A stretch of DNA of 64,000 bases from Aurelia coerulea (lineage: Eukaryota > Cnidaria > Scyphozoa > Semaeostomeae > Ulmaridae), in the NCBI GenBank assembly GCA_039566865.1, contig CM076944.1:21660501-21724500 (forward strand). Reading direction: 5' to 3'. The position numbers and the translations under genes were made by a program. Below, piece by piece: positions 56,902 to 64,000 of this stretch (positions are counted from its first letter, which is position 1; the number at the start of each line of letters is the position of its first letter). A model generated the notes under the pieces. That model had not been told where the DNA came from, ran no database searches, and saw only the letters and a program-made list of their open reading frames with translations.

Positions 56902-58231
56902 ATACATAAAGGGCTTTAAAATAAATAAGCGACCACTTTACGTTCAGGACTCAAAATAAAGATAAGAGATACGCCCTTTGGCAATATTGCCTGTTGTCAC
57001 ACTGTAGTATATGTTTGTTTGTTTCTGTAACCTACACGTTAACTAGAATGTTAGCACACAAGTACAATCTCACTATCTCACAAAAACACAATCTACGTAG
57101 AAATCCGACTGAACGTAAGTTTTTCTTGAACTGGGATTGCTGTGAATCCTGAAGCATGCAGCAAACTGGACTGTAATAACGCTGAAAAACGTTTCCTTAG
57201 CTTACACTTCAGATCTAGATTGGAAGCACATTCAAATATTACGAGAAGTAGAGAATATCTTAACTCCTGCTTCTGGAACAGAAAATAAAGTGACACTATC
57301 AGCTAAACGGGAAATCTACGAGTAAAAGATGTTTCCCTTAGGTAGCAAAGGGGCCCTCTCGCTATACTCTCCCTTTTCAAATCAAGCATATCACTTGCAT
57401 TGTTGTGAATTGCAGCTTTCTTCTGCTGAAACGAGCCAGATTAAAAATATGTCAAAGAGAACATTTAAAACCATTAATGAAATCAAATATTACTAAAAAA
57501 CCACTGAAATATTAAAATACTGTGCCAAATATTCTCCTTAATTTTGTGTCACAGTATGCTGCATGTGCGTATTTATGTGTATATAAATTGTTCGAGTCGG
57601 ATATCACTGTCTTAATCCAAGCCACATTACTAACGATACATTTAAAGAATCTACTAACTGCTTTTAATTCAAATTACCATTCTGCTATCGATGAAGGATC
57701 AGTGATAGTATTCCCCTTCAGGTTATTCACTCCGTAGGCATGGCATATGAGACAGCATTTGGTCGTTTCACTGCACAAGACTGACAAAACTGATCATGCA
57801 CAGAATTTCTACATCATTTAGTTTCGACTCCTTACAAAACAAAGTAACAGTGCAATAATCGACAACTTTGCTAAAAACTTTATGGTCTGTCTCGAAAATC
57901 TTGTCACACTAAATTTTGCACAATACTTGAAGTGAAATTCTGACCGTATAAAAATGTTGTACGTCAAAACGCAGACTGGTTGATCGAAGTTGTTCTCGGC
58001 TATCAATGAATTCTAGAGATCCGACTGTGGCAAGAGATTTTAGACGAACGGTAAGCTGAAGGACATAAAAGTAACTACGGTTGCACGGTTGTTGACCAAC
58101 GGAGGTTGCTAAATATGAGGAATTTCTATAAATTATACTTTTTGATTGAATAAAAGGCATAATTAAGGCCATCAAATGCGTTTACATATCTAAAATCGAG
58201 GAAACTTCGCCTAAATGAAATTCTAATCATC
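56902..58231. other. Unique non-coding segment
   Basis: AT-rich; no gene or repeat recognised. Confidence 0.3.
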
Positions 58232-58239
58232 ATGGAATC

Positions 58240-58859
58240 AACAAGGACAGATAATGTTACAATAGAACTCGCTACTTTTCATTGACACGTAGATGCAAAG
58301 CAATTTGTGATTGCAAACAAAGGGAATTCCATGCTCGGTTGGTCAAGACATAAACAAAAACAAAGCAAACCGCAAAAATTGCCCTGAAACTCGGGTCGCT
58401 AGTGCGCTCGTTGTGCATTCCAAAAATGGTTTTTGAAAGCAAACATTAGCACATATCGAAAGAAGAAGGATATATCTAAACTTCTGCCTCGGGCATTTTA
58501 TCTATTTTGTGCAGAAGCCAATTGGGAGGGAGATTCAAATTCTCTTACTTTTTAGGTGTAATTAAAACACTTACTGCTCAGCTTCTGTACGAAAAGAATT
58601 AAATGCCCGAGGCAGAAGTATAGATATATCCTTCTTCTTTCAATATGTGCTAATATTTGCTCTTAAAAACCATTTTTGGAATGCACAACGAGCGCGCTAG
58701 CGACCCGACTTTTAGGGCAATTTTTGCGGCTTGCTTTGTTTTTGTTTATGTCTTGACCGACCGAGCAGGGAATTCCCTTTGTCTGCAATCACAAATTGCT
58801 TTGTATCTAGGTGTCAATGAAAAGTAGCGAGTTCTATTGTAACATTATCTGTCCTTGTT
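58240..58859. mobile_element. Foldback MITE, 620 bp, 8-bp TSD
   Basis: Starts AACAAGGACAGATAATG and ends with the complement; arms of about 280 bp flank a spacer of about 60 bp at 58520-58580. ATGGAATC is repeated exactly at 58232-58239 and 58860-58867. Non-coding. Confidence 0.88.
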
Positions 58860-58867
58860 ATGGAATC

Positions 58868-59502
58868 TTGCTCCTCATAAAGCCTTGCCTTTGGTTGAAT
58901 ACCCAAATATCTATAAAGAACTGAATTCTAAAATATGAATTTTAAATCTCGACATACAGTCAGCTAAAACCTCCAGTGATCTGTATACACACCACTACAT
59001 TAGCAGTGTTACAAATAAAAAGATCAGGCTGGAGAACTAAAGGCAAAGGAAGGTGTTGAAGTAACCTTGATCAACTGCGGTTTAGGAAAGTTTGCCAACG
59101 AATAATTAATCTGTCGATTGGTAAACGAGCTGCACAGCTTCGCTACCGAGAACGACAACAGCATAAGTCATCTGCAGGAAATCTCAGTAAATTTTCCCTC
59201 TCCTGCAGAGCATGCAGGAACAATACGAATTCTAAAATATTGATCGATGAACAATGGTACAGAAAAATATTTGTAAATTTTGATCATCCTTCTTTATTCT
59301 GATAAATTGTTGATTCACATTTAAAAAAAATTCTATTTTGTCCTTAACTTTCAGCTGAGAGCGTGGTTACAGTTTAATAGCTTTTTTCATGGAAGGAACT
59401 ACCTCTGCCAGGCCAAAAATAAAAGGCTTCCGTTCCGTCGTCTGATTGATTTACCTCTTTAAAGACATCTTCAAAGGCATTTGCAAGGAATTCTTGACAA
59501 GG
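58868..59502. other. Unique non-coding segment
   Basis: No gene or repeat recognised. Confidence 0.3.
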
Positions 59503-60444
59503 TGTCTCACAAAAAAGTACCCCTCATTGCGTCACTGCACAGCAAACCAAGAAATCAGTTGCAAAACTTCTTAAAATAAACGTAATCTAGAGACTTCAAC
59601 TGAAAGTTTGATGGAAATTCAGTGAAAATCGCATCGATCAAGAAATCACTGATGTATCCTCGTTTTGATCCGCAAGATAGGCCCTAGTCAAAGCTGAGCC
59701 TAAAATGAAGTTATACAAGACAAGACAAACCAGACAATCTACACCAAGTCAACGGTATCTCCAAACAAACACCTGGGATTTTCAAGGAAACGAGCTATAG
59801 CTATTGAATCATTCTTTTGGATTTGAAACAAAGATTACGTGTTGCATGTCTCACAAGCAAAATGGCATGTTTTTAGTAACAGATAACCAAAGACGTACCC
59901 AGAGCAGCCCTTTTCAAAGATTTTTGGGACAAATAATTGTCTTTATCATCAGACAACAGGTCTTACCTAAATTACACGAGGGGGTACAATCATCGGCTTC
60001 ACCCTCCGAATTCCTGGGTACGTCGCTGCAGATAACGAAAATGAACTGGCAATGAGTTATGAATAACGAATATAACACGGCTTTGCCATCAGTAATGTTG
60101 ATATTTCAAAAAAAGAACAAGACAACACTCCAATTTGTTCTGGCAATTTACTTTAAAAGCTGTTTGGGAGCTTGCTTATTTGCAATAGAGCAATTTTCAT
60201 TTGCATTAATAAATTTTCTACAGTAACGTTCGTTTCTACTTTGCAAGAGGCTCTTGTTTCATGCATGGCCAATTACTCCAGTTGTAATTATGATAATCGG
60301 CGAGTTCTGGACTGATTTTCACGGGGTGTGCACCAAAATCCAAATTGAAAACTCTAAATTACATTTATCTAAAATATTCTCGATGATACGTCTTAAATCT
60401 ACTGCGTATCGACACAAATGGGGGTACTTCTTTCTGAGACACCC
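59503..60444. mobile_element. Old mariner-like MITE with GGTGTCTCA ends
   Basis: GGTGTCTCACAAAAAAGTAC at about 59503 is mirrored by GTACTTCTTTCTGAGACACC ending near 60444, and weaker inverted similarity continues about 130 bp inward. The target duplication is not preserved. A younger hAT-like MITE lies inside. Confidence 0.55.
59888..60028. mobile_element. hAT-like MITE, 141 bp, 8-bp TSD
   Basis: Begins CAAAGACGTACCCAG and ends CTGGGTACGTCGCTG; CAGATAAC is repeated exactly at 59880-59887 and 60029-60036. Confidence 0.85.
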
Positions 60445-62581
60445 AATATTGAAGAGCAAGTTAAACGCTAAATTAAAACAAAAGTTACAAAAAAATGTTG
60501 AATCCTAAGTTAGCAGTATGATCGAGTAAGTTCACCTGAATTTTCGAATCGGGTGCAAGGATCTAGTGGTTTTAATCGTCTGCTAATCGTCCACTAATTC
60601 TCCAATCAGTGATTAAATCTCTTCGATTAAACATCCATGCAAAATATCAGCCGATCACAAGAGATAAGTCTCAATACACTCTGCTGACAGGACAAGAACA
60701 TTAGTGAGAGCTGTTAGTTGCCCGATGATAACTGACACAGTGTAGTTTTAAAATAGCCAATTGATCAAAGGTTACTCACGACTCTATATCAATACTTCCC
60801 ATCAAGTATCATTCTAGTAAAAATAAATTGAAATTGAACGTAATATATTAAGCAGATTGAATTTAAATGTATTTGTATTATTCCAGAGTCAATCTTAAAC
60901 TAATAACGTAATGAAATTAGAATCCAATTTAAACGAAAATATATTCCATCATGACTAATAGTTCTGGTTGCTTCAGCTTTTTAAGCCGAGGCAACAAATA
61001 ACGATGATGAGGTCACGCGCAAAAAGAAGTTAATGTACTTTTAAAACTAATCACAGCTACCCCTAAAGATCTTAAAAATGACTTTATCGCCAAATTCAAA
61101 GCGGCAGCAACGTCATTAGAGCGAAGTTAGAGCGATTGACAGGCAGCGATTGACAGGCGCATTGAACAACTACGATGTGGGCTACGATGCAACCCACAGT
61201 GGAAAATATTCAATGATCAACAAAATGTCATGATGCTTGAAGCTGATCGTCGGAAAGATCACGAGTGCCAGTTTCCTGCACTGCACTCATACCAGGAAAT
61301 AAATGTTTTCATTCTAATGCACTTCGGTGGATGCTAGATGTTGTGAAAAGAAGAATTCCACAAAAGGGCTAATCCCGAGGGAAAGAAATCACCACAGCAT
61401 ACTAGTGATTGCCATCAACAAGTGAATCCATTAAATCACCCACAATGCAGTTCCGTAGACTTTCCGGTAACAAAAAATTCGGCACAAGGCTTAAAAAAAA
61501 TTTTAAATCAAAAGGAAACACCGTTAGAAAGTGACGTAACTACTGGTTATCAGCGCCTTACCTTGATGAATTTCAAGATATTTGGCAACTAGATAGCATA
61601 AGGACCTCTATTTACACACATGAAGTTAACAGTGTGCATATGATGTGTGTAAAAAGGAAGGTAGTTGACTGAGTCAATTTTCATCAGACAAGCTTGATTC
61701 AACCAAAACATCATGTGACTTGGCAATGATACAAAGATATATAGATGCAAGCAAATAAACCAATTTGTTCATGATTTTTAACAAAAAAGAAGTTGTGTAA
61801 TCAACGTTTATCTCTTCACTTGGTTACAAAATGAAAAGAGTGTTCTCGTGATCTTGCGCCCATAGTAAACTGACTATTTACAAGATGAGGTTTTTGAGTA
61901 CTCTCCAGATCTGATGGAGGGGACTATTTGCAGGGGAATCCTCTTGTTGATAAACACCATTTCTGAAAACTGTACAACAGATCAAATATATCATACTTGC
62001 TTTTTTCATCAAATTTGCAGATCGGTCCACTTTCAAGAATCACCACAGTGAGCCCTGGTTATTGCTTTCATCAATCCCACATAAATTTAAAAGGTACAAT
62101 AGTGATAACAAAGACGAATGCAATAATCAAGCTTAATTGTCTGATCATCGAGCCATTGCGCCACTCAAAATTAGATCAACAGCCAGAAAGGACTACCTAG
62201 AAAGAGGACATCTAAATTCCAAACGGAACGAATGAATATTGCACATTGTGCATATATTTACACATCTGCCATTTACTGACATGCTTCTTTAGGTCACTAT
62301 GAAATACCCTATTAAAAATCACCAAATGACATAATTTTGTAAAAATCTTCCAAAAAATGGAGCTGATAGTGATATAAAGTACCGGTCAACGTTTTGAAAA
62401 TCGGAGCCAGTTTTCGCGCATTCTCACTTATTATTTATATACATCTTAGAATGGATCTTCTTCTTAATTCTTTTTTCTTTATTCTAACGGAAGAATCTAA
62501 AAATACCTCTTCGTGGTATTGCATCCATCATCATCTCTGATTGTAATATCTTCTACTTGTCTGCGTGGTGTGCTTATCTGT
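60445..62581. other. Intergenic segment and 3' UTR of the downstream host gene
   Basis: No repeat or ORF of note. On the minus strand a possible AATAAA polyadenylation signal lies at about 62476-62481, roughly 100 bp after the stop codon at 62582. Confidence 0.4.
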
Positions 62582-63911
62582 TTATTCCTTTTGTTCGAGT
62601 TGAAGATCCCCATTTGATGATGATGAGCTCGCTGGGGTACTTCCCCCACTTCCAGTACTACCCGTAAAGCTACCTCGACCGCTGACATGTACTAAGGTGT
62701 CATAATTCCTTCTCAGCTGCAGGCGCTGTGGAGGCAGTTCGGCTGTCACACGTTTCATCGGCCCATTAGGCCTTATAATAGTAGGTCTCATCATCCCCGA
62801 TGTAATTGTTCTGCCGTTATGGGGCATGAATGGGCCATGCTCGATGATGCTTGGATCATAAGCTGCACTGTATACTTGATATACCTCTGGAGCTCGGGGA
62901 GCCAGTGGCAACGTCTGCGTTGGGAAAGGTGCTTGAATGACGTGAACGCTAGGAGGAGGTGGCGGTACATGATGGATCTGCAAAAGTAAATTGTCTTATA
63001 TTAGATCGGTATCCAGTGATCTAGAACCCATTAAATAATACTGCATAGATAGGTATTGAACAATGCGAGCCAGTTTGGACGACAATAAAAACTCGCACGA
63101 AAGAACCAGTGATCTTCTGGAACAGGCTGATATGGTTCTCGTGTGTAAGAGGCATTAAAGGATGTCAGTCTCAATAGGTTCTTAAATCGATTCTTAAATC
63201 AGTTCTTAAGTTATCGTGATTGTATGCTCTCGATGGACCAAAAAACTTTATTTTCACATTGTTGAAATTGGTTTAAAATGATTGACTTGCTGTACTCTAC
63301 CACAGCGCATATGTTTCAAGGACCTAACATATATACATGGGTTGGCATCAGTGTTTCAATCGTCATTAATCTTTTCTATAAGAACCTGCTTCATTTGCCG
63401 GGCTGAAGTGGTCATATGTACAAGGTGCCTAATTGGCCAAAACTCAGCCTGGAGGTTCTTAATCCGCAGTTTCTTTTATGCAGGTATTTATGTACACTAG
63501 TTTATTGTGGAGCGTAATCCATAGTCAATGTCACGACTTGTAAAATAGAGGCGAGCAGTTCCTGTAAATGTGTCAGCAAATTTCATTTTGTGAATGCTAA
63601 TCATTTGTTAAAATTACTATCTTGAATATGCTGTCTTTTCACCACTTCCAGCATCCACTGAAAATCAAGAGATGTTATTGAAAAAAAATTAGGTCTGTCT
63701 GACAGAAATAAGGGTTTTGGATTTTTAAGTGCAAAAATACTAAAGGATCGTTAGCTTTCAACCGCGTTTTCTGCAATTTTCTGTGCATGCAATCTTTAAC
63801 ATGATAGCAACTAAGAGTTTTTTGTTCATCGACAACAAACAAATGCAAGGCAAGGCTTACCTGTGATGGTAAAGTTGTCATGGGATACGTGTTCATTGGG
63901 GCAACTTGAGG
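62582..63911 (-). CDS. Host gene, last two coding exons (Pro/Ser-rich C terminus)
   Basis: A 51-nt exon (63911-63861) lies between an acceptor CCTACAG and a donor CAG|GTAAGC and encodes PQVAPMNTYPMTTLPSQ. The terminal exon (62977-62582) follows an acceptor TTTTGCAG in the same phase (intron 883 nt) and encodes IHHVPPPPPSVHVIQ, a mid part with EVYQVYSAAYDPSIIEHGPF and MMRPTIIRPNGPMKRV, then GSFTGSTGSGGS, a Ser run and LQLEQKE before TAA. The reading is clean, composition is low-complexity and splice sites are consensus, unlike the transposon remnants. It looks like the disordered tail of a regulatory or RNA-binding protein. I do not recognise the gene; the rest lies beyond the right edge of the window. 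Confidence 0.65.
62978..63860 (-). other. Intron of the host gene
   Basis: Bounded by GTAAGC and TTTTGCAG on the minus strand; nothing recognisable inside. Confidence 0.6.
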
Positions 63912-64000
63912 CTGTAGGAATTACAAAATATAGATCAATATCGAAGATGCAATTTCGAAGATAAAGCACCGTTACAAAGTGATAATACATTCATTAAGAG

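Overview
This is eukaryotic genomic DNA, AT-rich and almost entirely made of transposable elements, satellite-like repeats and unique non-coding sequence. The mixture points to a cnidarian, probably an anthozoan (inference): a THAP/DDE (ISL2EU-like) transposon with a YqaJ-type partner, a DUF6589-type protein, a RecQ-like helicase with a real spliceosomal intron, Penelope-like, RLE-type and several CR1/L2-like retrotransposons, and many MITEs. There are no operons, bacterial promoters, tRNA or rRNA genes that I could support.

Layout. 0-2.7 kb: the 3' end of a YqaJ-like ORF facing a broken THAP-DDE transposase. 3.2-8.4 kb: a DUF6589-type ORF (+) tail-to-tail with a two-exon RecQ-like helicase (-) carrying one frameshift. 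9.4-13.8 kb: five short elements with TAG...CTA ends, each flanked by an exact 9-bp duplication, plus a foldback element with a 10-bp duplication. 15.5-18.2 kb: fragments of four retroelements (including a Penelope-like GIY-YIG end with a hammerhead-like motif, and an RLE-type end lying between AAT microsatellites). 18.2-33.3 kb: a tandem array of about 1.1-kb units invaded by a 2,048-bp element (8-bp TSD), a 135-bp insert (12-bp TSD) and a 966-bp TA-flanked MITE.

34.2-56.9 kb: several decayed APE-type retrotransposons. The one at 37.5-42.2 kb encodes a 2A-like NPGP motif, a PHD-like finger, endonuclease and RT, and is split by a 1,003-bp mariner-type MITE. A transposase-like pseudogene follows at 42.2-43.4 kb, then hAT, mariner and palindromic elements, including a 265-bp almost loopless hairpin with the same TAG...CTA ends and a 9-bp TSD. 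58-60.5 kb: three more MITEs. 62.6-63.9 kb: the last two coding exons of what looks like the only ordinary host gene, on the minus strand.

The genes do not form one pathway; they are mostly parts of independent mobile elements. The best candidates for something undescribed are the 9-bp-TSD TAG...CTA family with its back-to-back insertions, and the DUF6589/RecQ-like convergent pair. All boundaries come from reading by eye; no database search was run.
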